Counted from the stretch's first letter, positions 17,520-26,980 are shown. The stretch is 64,000 bases of DNA from Acidobacteriota bacterium (GCA_009840635.1 VXNL01000110.1:1-64000), one strand, 5' to 3'. Notes: generated by a model not told the origin, from the letters alone. Made by a program: numbers and translations.

Positions 17520-17542
17520 GTACCGGAAGGAACCGGGACCGC

Positions 17543-19408
17543 ATGCGCCGCTCCGAACTGGCCGCTTTCCTGCGGGAGCGGCCGCGCGTCGGCGACGGCG
17601 CCCTGGGCACTGCGCTCTATGCAGGTGGCATCGCCTCCCGGCGCTCCTTCGAGGATCTGAACCGCTCGGACCCTGACCGGGTCCGGGCGGTGCACACCGC
17701 CCATCTCGCCGCCGGCGCCGAGGTGATCAGCACCAATACGTTCGGAGCCAACCCGTGGAAGCTGGGACGGCACGGACTGGCCTCGGAAGTGGCGAAGATC
17801 AACGCCGCTGGCGCCCGAGTGGCGCGGAGCGCCGTCCGGCCGGGCAGCCTGGTGTTGGGATCCGTGGGGCCGAGCGGCGAAGTCGTGGGTCCGTTCGACG
17901 AGGAGAAGGCCCCGGAGTTCGCCGCCGGGTTCCGGGAGCAGATCACCGCACTGGTCGAAAGCGGCGTGGACGCGGTCCTGATCGAAACCTTCACGAGCCT
18001 CACCGAGGCCCGCCTGGCGCTCTCGGCGGCCCGGGAGGTGGCCCCCGACATCGGGGTCATCGTCCTGATGACGTTCTCCGAGCAGGCGACGACCGTGTTC
18101 GGCGTGGCGGCGGACCAGGCGGCCGGAACGCTCGAGCGGGACGGAGCCGACGCCGTCGGCTCGAACTGCGGGGTGGGCCCGGACACCACCCTCACCGCGC
18201 TGGAGCGCATGCGGGACGCCGTGAGCCTGCCGCTGGTGGCCCAGCCGAACGCCGGCATTCCCGAGCGGACCGAGGGCCGCTTCCTCTACCCCTCGTCCCC
18301 GGACTACGTGGCCCACTACGCCAAGCGGTATCTGCGCCTCGGGGTCTCGCTCATCGGCGGTTGCTGCGGAACCGGGGCCGAGCACATCGGCGCGGTGGCC
18401 GGGGTGGTCCGGGCGGCGTCCGCGGGCGCTCGCGCGGACCGGGTGAGGGCCCCGGCACGGCCGGCTGCCGCCGCGCCGGCAGAAGAGGCGCCGGCCGAGA
18501 TCCCTGCCGTGCCGGTGCCGGAACGCTCGGGCCTCGCCCGCTGCCTCGCCGAAGGCCGATTCGCGGTGTCGGTAGAGATGGATCCCCCACGCGGCGCCGA
18601 ACCGGGCAAGTTCCTCGCCAGGGTCGGGGATCTGGCGGACGCCGGGATCCGCTTCGTGAACGTGGCGGACGGGCCGCGGGCCACCGCCCGGATGAGCGCG
18701 ATCGCGTTCGCGGCGCTCCTCGAACGGAGCGGCGAGGTCGAGACCATCCTCCACTACCAGTGCCGCGACCGGAATCTCATCGGCATCCAGTCGGATCTGC
18801 TGGGGGCGCACGCGCTCGGCATCCGCAACCTGCTCGCGGTCACCGGCGACCCGCCGAAGCTCGGCGACTACCCCCATGCGACCCCGGTCTTCGACGTGGA
18901 CTCGATTGGCCTCGTGCGCATCCTGAGGGGCCTGAACCACGGGCTCGATCTCGCGGGGAATCCTCTGGGGGCCGCGCTTCCGTTCCACATCGGGGTCGGA
19001 GCGAACCCGGCCGCTGCCGATCTCGAAGGCGAGATGGGGAAGTTCGAGAGGAAGGTCCAGGCGGGCGCCCAGTACTGCCTCACCCAGCCGGTCTACGAAA
19101 CCCGGCTGCTCGAGCGCTTCGTGAAGGACGTCCGCGGCTACGGCATCCCGGTTCTCGCGGGGGTCTTGCCCCTGGTCAGCTCCCGAAACGCGGAGTTCCT
19201 GCACAACGAGGTTCCCGGGATGAGCGTCCCGCAGCCGGTGCGCGAGCGGCTCGCGGCGGCGCCCACCCGGCAGCGCGCGCGGGAAGTCGGTGTCTCGGTG
19301 GCGCGCGACATGGTTGCCGCGGCCCGGGACCTCGTCGCCGGGGTCTACGTGATGCCGCCCTTCAACCGCTTTGACCTGGCCATTCGGAGCGTGACCGGAC
19401 TGGTTTGA
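17543..19408 (+). CDS. Homocysteine S-methyltransferase / methylenetetrahydrofolate reductase fusion
   Basis: 621 aa, the two-domain layout of YitJ-like proteins. Residues 1-290 are a homocysteine methyltransferase with all three zinc cysteines: C209 in NCGVG, C274 and C275 in GGCCGTG. An Ala/Pro linker runs from about 290 to 330. Residues 335-621 are a MetF-type reductase that turns 5,10-methylene-THF into 5-methyl-THF. It can supply methyl groups to MetH, encoded 7.6 kb downstream, and may methylate homocysteine itself from another donor. AAGGAA 13 bases before the ATG is a possible ribosome site. It appears to be a single-gene unit. Confidence 0.92.
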   Translation: MRRSELAAFLRERPRVGDGALGTALYAGGIASRRSFEDLNRSDPDRVRAVHTAHLAAGAEVISTNTFGANPWKLGRHGLASEVAKINAAGARVARSAVRPGSLVLGSVGPSGEVVGPFDEEKAPEFAAGFREQITALVESGVDAVLIETFTSLTEARLALSAAREVAPDIGVIVLMTFSEQATTVFGVAADQAAGTLERDGADAVGSNCGVGPDTTLTALERMRDAVSLPLVAQPNAGIPERTEGRFLYPSSPDYVAHYAKRYLRLGVSLIGGCCGTGAEHIGAVAGVVRAASAGARADRVRAPARPAAAAPAEEAPAEIPAVPVPERSGLARCLAEGRFAVSVEMDPPRGAEPGKFLARVGDLADAGIRFVNVADGPRATARMSAIAFAALLERSGEVETILHYQCRDRNLIGIQSDLLGAHALGIRNLLAVTGDPPKLGDYPHATPVFDVDSIGLVRILRGLNHGLDLAGNPLGAALPFHIGVGANPAAADLEGEMGKFERKVQAGAQYCLTQPVYETRLLERFVKDVRGYGIPVLAGVLPLVSSRNAEFLHNEVPGMSVPQPVRERLAAAPTRQRAREVGVSVARDMVAAARDLVAGVYVMPPFNRFDLAIRSVTGLV

Positions 19409-19413
19409 TCGTT

Positions 19414-19437
19414 GGAACGCCGGTTTCCGGCCGGCAT
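19414..19437 (-). repeat. Dispersed repeat, short inverted copy G
   Basis: GGAACGCCGGTTTCCGGCCGGCAT is the reverse complement of the second hairpin and its GTTCC tail, with the central bases changed. It lies 5 bases after the homocysteine methyltransferase fusion, in the 125-base gap before the VWA gene. The first hairpin is missing. Confidence 0.65.
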
Positions 19438-19533
19438 CGCCAGGTGAAACTCCCGCCGCCGGCCGCGCACCCCGCCCGAACCCGGCCGGGAGCGTCGCAA
19501 TGCGCTCGCGCCCACGTGCGGCCGGGTGGGACA

Positions 19534-20520
19534 ATGGCGTGCATGATGCGCCTCGGGGGCCTGATGGGAGGCGGGGTGATTCTGTTCGCCTCCGGCGCCG
19601 CCAGCCAGGAACAGGAGATCTTCCAGTTCGAGGGAGGGGTGGACCTGGTTTCGGTACCGGTGGCGGTCTCGACCGAAGATGGCGAGTTCGTCACCGGTCT
19701 CGACGTCGAGAACTTCCGTGTCCTGGAGGACGGGGTGGAACAGGAGATCCTCGTCTTCGGAGCGGGACTCGAGGAGTCGTGGGTGGAGCTGCCGCCGGAC
19801 CAGAAGGAAGAACTCTCCCAGAAACAGGTGATCGGCCTCCTCCTCGATTCGTCCGGCAGCATGGAGGAGGACCTGTCGCTCCTCCACGAAGCGGCGATCA
19901 AGTTCCTCACCAACATCCCCAGGACCGAGAACCTGTTCGTCATCAGCTTCGACGAGAACATCTGGCTCTCCGAGTACTCGAGCGACGACCAACGCATCAT
20001 CTCGAACCGGATCTACGACATCGAAGCGGAGGGCTGGACGGCGCTCTACGACGCGGTCGCCACCTTTCTGGATCGCGTCTACGACTACGACGGCAGGAAG
20101 ACGCTCGCGGTGCTCAGCGACGGCGCCGACTCCCGGTCCACCCTGATGTTCTCGGAGGCCCTCGATCTCGTGAAGCTCGGGGACACCACCATCCACTCGA
20201 TCCAGTTCGGGGATCGCGCGCGCCACGCCGCGGTCTTCGAGAACGGCCGCTTCCTGCGGGCCATCGCCGATGCCACCGGTGGTTCCTACGCCCTGGCTTC
20301 GTCCCTCGAGAAGCTCGACGAGCTCTACGACCGCATCCTCGACGAGCTCTACAGCCAGTACACGATCGGCTACGTGTCGTCGAACACCCGCCGGGAGGGA
20401 CGCTACCGCCGCATCGAAGTGGAAGTGACGGCCCCTGGATTCGAGGACGTGGAGGTCAGGGCCCGCCGGGGCTACTACGGGCCCTACGAACCCTCAGGCG
20501 ATCCGGAAGCGGAAGACTAG
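19534..20520 (+). CDS. Secreted VWA protein (VWFA-related, acidobacterial type)
   Basis: 328 aa from the ATG at 19534. The frame is open back to a TTG at 19405, but that stretch encodes the dispersed repeat. A hydrophobic signal segment ends at about residue 24 (GAASQ). Next comes FRVLEDGVEQEI, typical of VWFA-related proteins common in acidobacteria, then a VWA domain with DSSGS at 105-109. The C-terminus has an extra beta-rich part (YTIGYVSSNTRREGRYRRIEVEV). It is probably a surface or periplasmic binding protein. The stop codon is 11 bases before argS. Confidence 0.82.
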   Translation: MACMMRLGGLMGGGVILFASGAASQEQEIFQFEGGVDLVSVPVAVSTEDGEFVTGLDVENFRVLEDGVEQEILVFGAGLEESWVELPPDQKEELSQKQVIGLLLDSSGSMEEDLSLLHEAAIKFLTNIPRTENLFVISFDENIWLSEYSSDDQRIISNRIYDIEAEGWTALYDAVATFLDRVYDYDGRKTLAVLSDGADSRSTLMFSEALDLVKLGDTTIHSIQFGDRARHAAVFENGRFLRAIADATGGSYALASSLEKLDELYDRILDELYSQYTIGYVSSNTRREGRYRRIEVEVTAPGFEDVEVRARRGYYGPYEPSGDPEAED

Positions 20521-20523
20521 ACT
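20518..20523 (+). promoter_or_regulatory. Candidate -10 box (TAGACT) before argS
   Basis: TAGACT overlaps the stop codon of the VWA gene and ends 8 bases before the argS ATG. With no ribosome site at argS, this may be an internal promoter giving a leaderless argS-lepB-bshC message. Confidence 0.35.
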
Positions 20524-20531
20524 CCGCGCCG

Positions 20532-22442
20532 ATGTTCGCCGCGCTCGAGGATGTCATTCGGGAGACTGCCGCCAACGCCGGAGCTCCGGATTTCTCCGTG
20601 GTATCGGAGATTCCCCCGTCGCCGGACCAGGGGGATCTCGCGTTCCCGGCGGCTTTCGGACTGGCGCGCCACCTCCGCCGGCCACCCCGGGAGATCGCTC
20701 GGGCGCTCGCCGACGCCCTCTCCGGACGTCCGGAAGTGCGGCGGGTGGAGGTGGCCGGTCCCGGGTACGTCAACGTCTTCCTGAACCGGGAAATGTGGAT
20801 CCGGCAATCGCTTGCCGGCACGGCCGTCCAGGTCCCCGACGGCATCCACGTGGTCGAGCACACCAGCATCAACCCCAACAAGGCGGCCCACATCGGGCAC
20901 CTGCGGAACGCGGCGCTCGGCGATTCCTTCGCCCGCATCCTGCGTTTTCTGGGACACCGGATCGAGATACAGACCTACACCGACGACACCGGCGTCCAGG
21001 TTGCCGACGTGGTCCTGGGATTCCTTCGGCTCCGGGGCGCGGACGCGGAGGAGGTGCGCCGGCTCGCCGCGGAGCCGCGCTTCGACTATCTCTGCTGGGA
21101 CCTCTACACCGAGGTCTCCCGCTGGATCGAAGAGGACCCGGAGGGACGGGCGGCGCGCCAGCAGGCCCTCCACGGACTCGAGCACGGTGAGGAGCCGTGG
21201 GCGGAGATCGGGACGATCGTCGCCAACGCCGTCGCCCGCCGGCACCTCGAGACCATGGACCGGATCGGCGTCCGCTACGACCTCCTGCCGTGCGAGAAGT
21301 CGATTCTTCGCCTCCACTTCTGGGAGCGGGCGTTCGAGCTGCTCCGGGACAGCGGCGCCATCCGGCTGAGTGAATCGGGCCGGAACCGCGGCTGTTGGGT
21401 CATGGACACCGATCTCGCCCAGGACGGCGAAAAGGTCATCGTTCGCTCGAACGCCACGGTGACCTACGTGGGGAAGGACATCGCCTACCAGATGTGGCAA
21501 CTCGGGCTGCTGGACCGCGATTTCCGGTGGCGCCGGTTTCACGAGTATCCCGACGGCAGGCGCGCCTGGATCAGCACCTCCGGGCCGGAGGAGCCCGACA
21601 CGCCCCGCTTCGGTTCGGCGGCCCTCGTCCATCACGTCATCGACGCCAGGCAGTCCTACACCCAGCAGGTCGTCCAGCAGGCGGTCGCCAGCCTGACTTC
21701 CGAAACCGACCGCTCCCGGACGCGGCACCTGTCCTACGAGATGGTGGCGCTGACCCCGGGCACGGTCGCGGCGCTCGGCCTCGGATCCGCCGCCGGGGAC
21801 GGAGCCGTGGAGGTTTCCGGCCGGAAGGGCATCGGCGTCAAGGCCGATGACTTCCTCGACGCGCTAGTCGGACGTGCGGCCGAAGAAGTCGCAGCGCGCA
21901 ATCCGGACCTTCCGGCGGAAGAGCGGCGGGCCGTGGCGCTCGCGATCGCGGTCGGGGCGCTGCGCTACCTGATGGTGCGGGTGACCAAGAACCAGCTCAT
22001 CGTCTTCGACCTCGAAGAGGCCCTCAGCCTCGAAGGAGCCACGGGACCCTACCTGCAGTACGCCGCGGTCCGGGCGGCGAAGATTCTGGCCCGCGTCAAG
22101 CGCCCCCTTCCCGAGGGCCCGCCTCCTCCCCCCGAGGGTTTCGACGACCGTCTCGCCGAACGGGACCCCGAAGAGGCCGCCGACCTCTGGGTCCTGCTCC
22201 GGGGCGCGCTCAGCCTCCGGGAAGCGGCCGCGGCCGCCGCCGCCAGCGAAGACCCGCAGGTTCTCGCCCGCTGGGCGTACGACGGCGCGCAGCGCTTCAA
22301 CGCGTTCTACCACCGCTACCGCATCGCCGGCGAGCCGGACGCCGCCGCGCGCTCGCTGCGCACCTACGCGGTGGAGACGTTCTTCGCCCAGCACCGACAG
22401 GGGCTCGCCCTGCTCGGGATCCCGGTCCCGGGACGGATGTGA
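20532..22442 (+). CDS. argS: Arginyl-tRNA synthetase
   Basis: 636 aa, class I. The HIGH motif reads HIGHLRN from residue 120, preceded by HTSINPNKAAH as in ArgRS. The KMSKS equivalent is SGRKGIGV, a form found in several ArgRS lineages. The N-terminus (GDLAFPAAFGLARHL) fits the ArgRS-specific additional domain and the C-terminus (FNAFYHRYRI) the anticodon-binding domain. It charges tRNA-Arg with arginine in the cytoplasm. The frame is open upstream, but that part is a shadow of the VWA gene. The stop shares a base with the lepB ATG. Confidence 0.95.
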   Translation: MFAALEDVIRETAANAGAPDFSVVSEIPPSPDQGDLAFPAAFGLARHLRRPPREIARALADALSGRPEVRRVEVAGPGYVNVFLNREMWIRQSLAGTAVQVPDGIHVVEHTSINPNKAAHIGHLRNAALGDSFARILRFLGHRIEIQTYTDDTGVQVADVVLGFLRLRGADAEEVRRLAAEPRFDYLCWDLYTEVSRWIEEDPEGRAARQQALHGLEHGEEPWAEIGTIVANAVARRHLETMDRIGVRYDLLPCEKSILRLHFWERAFELLRDSGAIRLSESGRNRGCWVMDTDLAQDGEKVIVRSNATVTYVGKDIAYQMWQLGLLDRDFRWRRFHEYPDGRRAWISTSGPEEPDTPRFGSAALVHHVIDARQSYTQQVVQQAVASLTSETDRSRTRHLSYEMVALTPGTVAALGLGSAAGDGAVEVSGRKGIGVKADDFLDALVGRAAEEVAARNPDLPAEERRAVALAIAVGALRYLMVRVTKNQLIVFDLEEALSLEGATGPYLQYAAVRAAKILARVKRPLPEGPPPPPEGFDDRLAERDPEEAADLWVLLRGALSLREAAAAAAASEDPQVLARWAYDGAQRFNAFYHRYRIAGEPDAAARSLRTYAVETFFAQHRQGLALLGIPVPGRM

Positions 22443-23014
22443 TGCGGGAAGTGCGCTTTCTCCGCCCGGTCCTGCGGTTCACGCGGACCGCCGCCATCGC
22501 CGCGGCGGTTGCCTGGGTCGTGATGGCGCATGGCGCGCAGGTCTACCGGATCCAGGGGTCGAGCATGGCGCCGACGCTCCGCTCCGGGGAACGGGTGCTG
22601 GTCAACAAGGTCGGGATGCGCCTCGCTTCCATCGTCCGCGACGACGTGGTGCTTTTCCGTGACCCGTCCGACGAGGACACCGTCATGGTGAAGCGCGTGG
22701 TCGGCGTGCCGGGTGACACGGTCCGTTTTCTGGGCAACGACGTGCAGGTGCTTCCCGGGTCCGGGACGAGCCGCCCGCTGCACGACGCGATGACACCGGT
22801 GGCCAACGCCGCGGGGACGGGCAATCCGCCCACCATCGGCGGGCCCGGCTCGGTCGCGATCACCCTCGCGGCGGGCGAGTACTTCGTGCTCGGCGACAAC
22901 CGGGGCGGCAGCAGCGACAGCCGTCACTGGGGCGCTGTTTCCAGGGACGCCATCCTCGGTGAGGCCGTGTTCCGGGTGTTCCCCTGGCGCCGGATCGGAT
23001 TCGTGACCCCATGA
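22442..23014 (+). CDS. lepB: Signal peptidase I
   Basis: 190 aa. One membrane segment (about residues 14-33) is followed by the catalytic serine in QGSSMAPTL (S41) and the catalytic lysine in VMVKRVVGVPGD (K84). The family box GDNRGGSSDSRHWG comes at 151-164. It cleaves signal peptides from exported proteins at the outer face of the inner membrane. I chose the ATG overlapping the argS stop (TGATG); a GTG one codon earlier is possible. At 190 aa with one membrane segment it is a short form. The stop overlaps bshC. Confidence 0.93.
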   Translation: MREVRFLRPVLRFTRTAAIAAAVAWVVMAHGAQVYRIQGSSMAPTLRSGERVLVNKVGMRLASIVRDDVVLFRDPSDEDTVMVKRVVGVPGDTVRFLGNDVQVLPGSGTSRPLHDAMTPVANAAGTGNPPTIGGPGSVAITLAAGEYFVLGDNRGGSSDSRHWGAVSRDAILGEAVFRVFPWRRIGFVTP

Positions 23015-24654
23015 CCCCCGCGGGAACCCCGACGCAGACTCCCGTCCGCAGCGCTCCCGCCGCCGCGGAAGACCCGGCGCCGCTCCTGCGCGCCCTCCCC
23101 TTCCGCCCGGGGAGCTTCTTCGACGCCTGGACCCGCAAGCCGGAACGTTTCTCCGACCTGCTCCCCGACCCGTTCGCGGCGGGGGCTTACCAGGGCATCG
23201 GGACCCCCAGGCCTCCCGACGCCGCCCGGGCAGCCGCCGCCAGGGTGATCGGGACAACCAACCGGGTCTGGGGCGCGGACCCGGCCGTCCTCGCTTCGGC
23301 AGAGCGGCTTCGCGATCCACAGACATTGGCGGTCGTCACCGGCCAGCAACCCGGGCTGTTCGGGGGCCCGTTCTATTCGCTCATCAAGGCGATGTCCACG
23401 GTCGCCGCCGCCCGGGAACTCGAGGCGCGGACCGGCCAGCCCGTGGTCCCGGTCTTCTGGATCGAAGGTGACGATCACGACTTCGAGGAGATTCGGGGCG
23501 CCTGGCTGCTGGACCGATCAGGCTCTCCGCAAACACTGCGCTACGAGCCGGAGGACGAACACCTCGGGCTGCCGGCGTTCCGCCGGGTTCTGGACGACTC
23601 GATCCTCGACCTGCACGGACAGTTGCCGGACATCCTTCCCGAAACGGAATACACGGAGGGCCTCCTGCTCGCTGCCCGCGACTGCTACGCGCCCGGCCGA
23701 TCGCTTTCGGAGGCGTTCGGCCGCCTGCTTCTCCACCTCACGCGGGGTTCGGGTCTCGTGGTGATGGACCCCACCCGTCCGGAGCTGAAACGGCTCGCGT
23801 TTCCGGTGTACGAGGCTGCGGTTCGGCACGAAGCCGCCGGCCGCCGCCAGATCGCGGCCCGCACGCGAGAGATCGAGGCGATGGGATTCCACGGGCAGGC
23901 GGCGGCCGAGGGCTACGGGGTCTTCTGTACGGGACCGACCGGGGTGCGGGCGCGGGTTCGGACCGATTCCGCCGGGGACCCTCCGGAAGGGGTCCTCGAC
24001 GGTTGCGTCGAGCGCCTGAGCGCCGCCGTGTTGCTCAGACCCCTGGTCCAGGACTTCCTGCTGCCCACCGCGATCTACGTCGGCGGTCCTTCGGAAATCG
24101 CCTACCACGCCCAGATGGGCGATCTCTACGGCCTCCATGGGATCCCGCGTCCGTTCGTGATCCCCCGTCATCAGGTCGCCATCCTTACGAAGTCCCACCT
24201 TCGGGTGCTGGACCAGGACGGGATCGGCTTCGATGAACTCTCGGCCGGCGACGAGGCGGCCCTCAATCGGCGGGCCGCCGATCCCGCCGCCCAAGCGGCC
24301 TTCGCGCAGGCCAACGAAGTCGTGGATTCCTCACTCGAAGCGGTCGAACAGGCCGCCGGCGCCGTCGACAGGAGCCTCACGGCGGCGGTTCGGCGCGCCC
24401 GGGGCAAGGTGCATGCGATCCTGGCGGATCTCGAGGCCAAGAGCGTGCGCGCCGCGAAGCGCCGCGACGAGGAACGCCGGCAGCGGTTCCTGCGCGCCCG
24501 GAACGCGCTCTTCCCCGGCGGCGCGCCGCAGGAACGCCGGCTCAGTCCGCTCGTCTTCGCAAACCGCTACGGGCCGCACTTCGGAGCGTGGCTGCTCTCC
24601 GCGTTCGAAGGCCCCGCCGCGGACCGGAGAGCCCGGAACCTGCTGGTCCGCTGA
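23011..24654 (+). CDS. bshC: Bacillithiol synthase, cysteine-adding enzyme
   Basis: 547 aa, the usual length. VVTGQQPGLFGGPFYSLIKA and VVPVFWIEGDDHDFEEI are BshC hallmarks. The family joins cysteine to glucosaminyl-malate to make bacillithiol, a low-molecular-weight thiol. A helical region near residues 430-500 fits its coiled-coil arm. It overlaps lepB by 4 bases (ATGA). BshA and BshB are not in the window, so they must lie elsewhere if the pathway is complete. Bacillithiol is known outside Firmicutes, including acidobacteria, by inference from gene content. Confidence 0.9.
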   Translation: MTPAGTPTQTPVRSAPAAAEDPAPLLRALPFRPGSFFDAWTRKPERFSDLLPDPFAAGAYQGIGTPRPPDAARAAAARVIGTTNRVWGADPAVLASAERLRDPQTLAVVTGQQPGLFGGPFYSLIKAMSTVAAARELEARTGQPVVPVFWIEGDDHDFEEIRGAWLLDRSGSPQTLRYEPEDEHLGLPAFRRVLDDSILDLHGQLPDILPETEYTEGLLLAARDCYAPGRSLSEAFGRLLLHLTRGSGLVVMDPTRPELKRLAFPVYEAAVRHEAAGRRQIAARTREIEAMGFHGQAAAEGYGVFCTGPTGVRARVRTDSAGDPPEGVLDGCVERLSAAVLLRPLVQDFLLPTAIYVGGPSEIAYHAQMGDLYGLHGIPRPFVIPRHQVAILTKSHLRVLDQDGIGFDELSAGDEAALNRRAADPAAQAAFAQANEVVDSSLEAVEQAAGAVDRSLTAAVRRARGKVHAILADLEAKSVRAAKRRDEERRQRFLRARNALFPGGAPQERRLSPLVFANRYGPHFGAWLLSAFEGPAADRRARNLLVR

Positions 24655-24660
24655 GCGGTA

Positions 24661-24679
24661 ACAGGCTGTCAGTGCCTGT
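24661..24679. terminator. Hairpin between convergent bshC and metzincin genes
   Basis: ACAGGC pairs with GCCTGT across a 7-base loop. The loop and the right arm overlap the stop codon and last codons of the minus-strand metalloprotease gene. The hairpin is symmetric for both converging genes. No T run. Confidence 0.4.
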
Positions 24680-25658
24680 GGGGCGGCCGTTCGGGGAAGA
24701 AGCAGACGATCGGTCCCCCCGCGTCCGCCCCGGCAGCCGTCCCGCCGACGACGAACCCGGGTGGGTCCACGTCCACGTCCGTGTTGCCGGGCGGCCGCGC
24801 GTACATCGCCTGGGCGTGGAAGATGTCCCACTCGGTGAAGTGCGGTGGCTCGAGTTCCCCCGAGTACCACATGTGGGAGGGCCGCAGGCCGCCCAGCGGG
24901 TGGTAGAGCCCCATCACGTGGCCAATCTCGTGGTGCACCGCCCAGGTCTCGGGAATATGGCGGAACACCACCACGTTGGCGTCTCCGCCGACCCGGTAGG
25001 CAAACGCGTTCGCCGTCTCGGCGTACTCCGACACCTCGGCCGTGTTCCAGCGAAGGATTACGGTGCCCGGCGTCATGTCCGCGGGCGGCTCGCGCGTGAC
25101 CTCGATCCGCTCGCCCCGGTAGCGTCCGGCGCTGAGGAGCGGCACCGTGATCCGGATGGCCTCCCTCACGAAGTCGATGGTTTCCGCGGGGATTTCGGCG
25201 CCGGTCGTCGGTTCCGGGCGGGCGTCGATATAGAAGGTCGGCTCGGATTCCCAGGGGACGAGGGGTTGCAGGTCACCGCCGCCGGCGCCGTTCCGGGCGA
25301 GTTCCCGGTAGAAGTCGAGGGTCCAGGGCCCTCCCGCCGGGATCGCGTCGAGCGCCAGGGTCCCGTTCGGCGCCCGGATCGTGGTGGTGCGCTCCACGAT
25401 TCCGGGACCGGACACCGTGATCCGATGTTCCCCCGCAGGGAGGTCAAGCGCGAAGGAACCATTGGCTGCGGAGCGCGCCGTCACCCCGCCGGCGCTCAGC
25501 GTCGCACCGGCCACGGGGCCGCCGACCACCGTCCTCGTGAGAATCCCGCGGACGCTGGCGGAGGCCGGGGGCGCCGGCGGCGTGGTGGGCGCGGGCGGCT
25601 CTCCCCCGCCGCACGAACCGAGGACCAGGCCGCAGGCAGCGAACCAGCCAGCCTTCAT
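24669..25658 (-). CDS. Metzincin-like metalloprotease lipoprotein
   Basis: 329 aa from the ATG that overlaps the transporter stop (ATGA). The lipobox is LGSC (C16), followed by a Pro-rich linker. Residues about 35-105 resemble a carboxypeptidase-regulatory/PEGA beta-sandwich. The catalytic part has HEIGHVMGLYH at 243-253, the HExxHxxGxxH metzincin motif, and SHMW (M263) as a likely Met-turn. It is probably an outer-membrane-anchored or periplasmic protease. Co-transcription with an amino/dicarboxylic acid transporter suggests peptide breakdown linked to uptake; that is inference. A longer frame upstream belongs to the transporter's antisense. Confidence 0.83.
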   Translation of the reverse strand: MKAGWFAACGLVLGSCGGGEPPAPTTPPAPPASASVRGILTRTVVGGPVAGATLSAGGVTARSAANGSFALDLPAGEHRITVSGPGIVERTTTIRAPNGTLALDAIPAGGPWTLDFYRELARNGAGGGDLQPLVPWESEPTFYIDARPEPTTGAEIPAETIDFVREAIRITVPLLSAGRYRGERIEVTREPPADMTPGTVILRWNTAEVSEYAETANAFAYRVGGDANVVVFRHIPETWAVHHEIGHVMGLYHPLGGLRPSHMWYSGELEPPHFTEWDIFHAQAMYARPPGNTDVDVDPPGFVVGGTAAGADAGGPIVCFFPERPPHRH

Positions 25659-26878
25659 TCGTTCCGCGCCGCTCCCCGCGAGGTCATTTCCCCGGTGGTG
25701 GCCCCGGTGAAGATCGCGTTGGAGATCTGACCGGTCAGGTTCCCGCTCGTCCGGAGGTGGTCGAGCGGACGCTCGACTGCCAACACCAACGCCGACAGGG
25801 TCACCGGCAGCCCCAGCGCGCCGAGCAGGATCGTGAGGTTCACGAAGCTTGCCGCGGGCACGCCCGAGACCGCGAGGGAACTCAGGATCGCGGTCACCCA
25901 GAGGAGGCCCAGTTCGCCCGTATCCAGCGGGCGCCCGACGAGCTGGGCGATCGCCACCACCGACACTACCTGGTAGATCCCGCTGGAGTCGCGGCCGGCC
26001 GCCGCGCCCAACGGCAACACGAAGCCGGCGACTTTCTCGGAGATTCCGGTCTCGCGCGGAACCGCGGCCATGGACACCGGGAGCGCCGCCGCCGTCGAGA
26101 CCGAGGCAAAGGCGATGGGCAGCGGCTCTCGCAACGCCCGGGCCAGCGTGCCGAAGGGCTGGCGCGCCCACAGCCGCAACAGCATCGCGTGCACGCCGAC
26201 CACGTGCACGAGGGTGGCGATGAGGCAGACCGTGGCGTACCACGCCAGCGTCCCCAGGATGTCCAGACCGGACTGACCCACCACCGCGGCCAGAATCGCG
26301 AACACCCCGGCCGGCGCCAGGCGCACGACCCAGTGGACGATCCGGTAGAGGACATCGTTGACCGCCTGCAGCACATCGATGAGCGGCTTGACCCGTTCGC
26401 TGCCGAGTGCGTTCACGGCGACGCCGAACAGGATCGCGAGGAACAGGACCTGGAGGACCTCGGCTTCGGCGAACGCCCCGAACACGTTCGTCGGAACGAT
26501 GCCCACCAGGATGTCCATGATGGACCGCGCCTGTCCGGCGGCCGCGCCGGCTGCCTGGTCCGTACCCCCGAGCGCCGAAATGTCCACCCCCCGGCCGGGT
26601 CCGAGCCACACGGCGACCCCGATGCCGAGCGCCAGCGCCACCGCCAGGGTGCTCAGGTTGTAGACGATCGCCCGAACGCCGATCCTGCCCGCGCCCTTGC
26701 CGCCGGTCCGCGTGAGGGCGAGCGCGAGCGTGACGAAGATCAGGGGCGCGATGATCATGCGGAGCAGCCGCACGAATAGATCGGCGATCGGCTGCAGCAC
26801 GACGGCTGACTCCCCGAAGAGCATCCCGACGAGCACGCCACCCACCGCTCCCACGACGACCTGAAGGTGAAGCGGCAT
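25655..26878 (-). CDS. Dicarboxylate/amino acid:cation symporter (DAACS, SLC1-like)
   Basis: 407 aa with many hydrophobic segments. The N-terminus (FVRLLRMIIAPLIFVTLA) and later stretches (TAAALPVSMA, AGRDSSGIYQVV, ASFVNLTILL) match the GltP/GltT/DctA fold with its re-entrant hairpins. It couples uptake of glutamate, aspartate or C4-dicarboxylates to protons or sodium. Which substrate cannot be told: the serine-rich hairpin reads STAAALPVS rather than the common SSSAATLP. I chose the ATG at 26878, preceded by GAGGA, over a TTG at 26893. It forms an operon with the downstream metalloprotease. Confidence 0.87.
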   Translation of the reverse strand: MPLHLQVVVGAVGGVLVGMLFGESAVVLQPIADLFVRLLRMIIAPLIFVTLALALTRTGGKGAGRIGVRAIVYNLSTLAVALALGIGVAVWLGPGRGVDISALGGTDQAAGAAAGQARSIMDILVGIVPTNVFGAFAEAEVLQVLFLAILFGVAVNALGSERVKPLIDVLQAVNDVLYRIVHWVVRLAPAGVFAILAAVVGQSGLDILGTLAWYATVCLIATLVHVVGVHAMLLRLWARQPFGTLARALREPLPIAFASVSTAAALPVSMAAVPRETGISEKVAGFVLPLGAAAGRDSSGIYQVVSVVAIAQLVGRPLDTGELGLLWVTAILSSLAVSGVPAASFVNLTILLGALGLPVTLSALVLAVERPLDHLRTSGNLTGQISNAIFTGATTGEMTSRGAARNE

Positions 26879-26980
26879 TGGCGGGGTCCTCAACCGAAGT
26901 TGGGCGCCGATGGTAACCGGACGGGAGTCGGCAGCCGGCCGCGAGCGGGGTGAAGCGAACCATCACGCACGTCGGCACCG

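Noticed and set aside
17487..17542. SAM riboswitch before the homocysteine methyltransferase fusion
   Set aside because: Only 56 bases with a single hairpin, too short for known SAM riboswitches.
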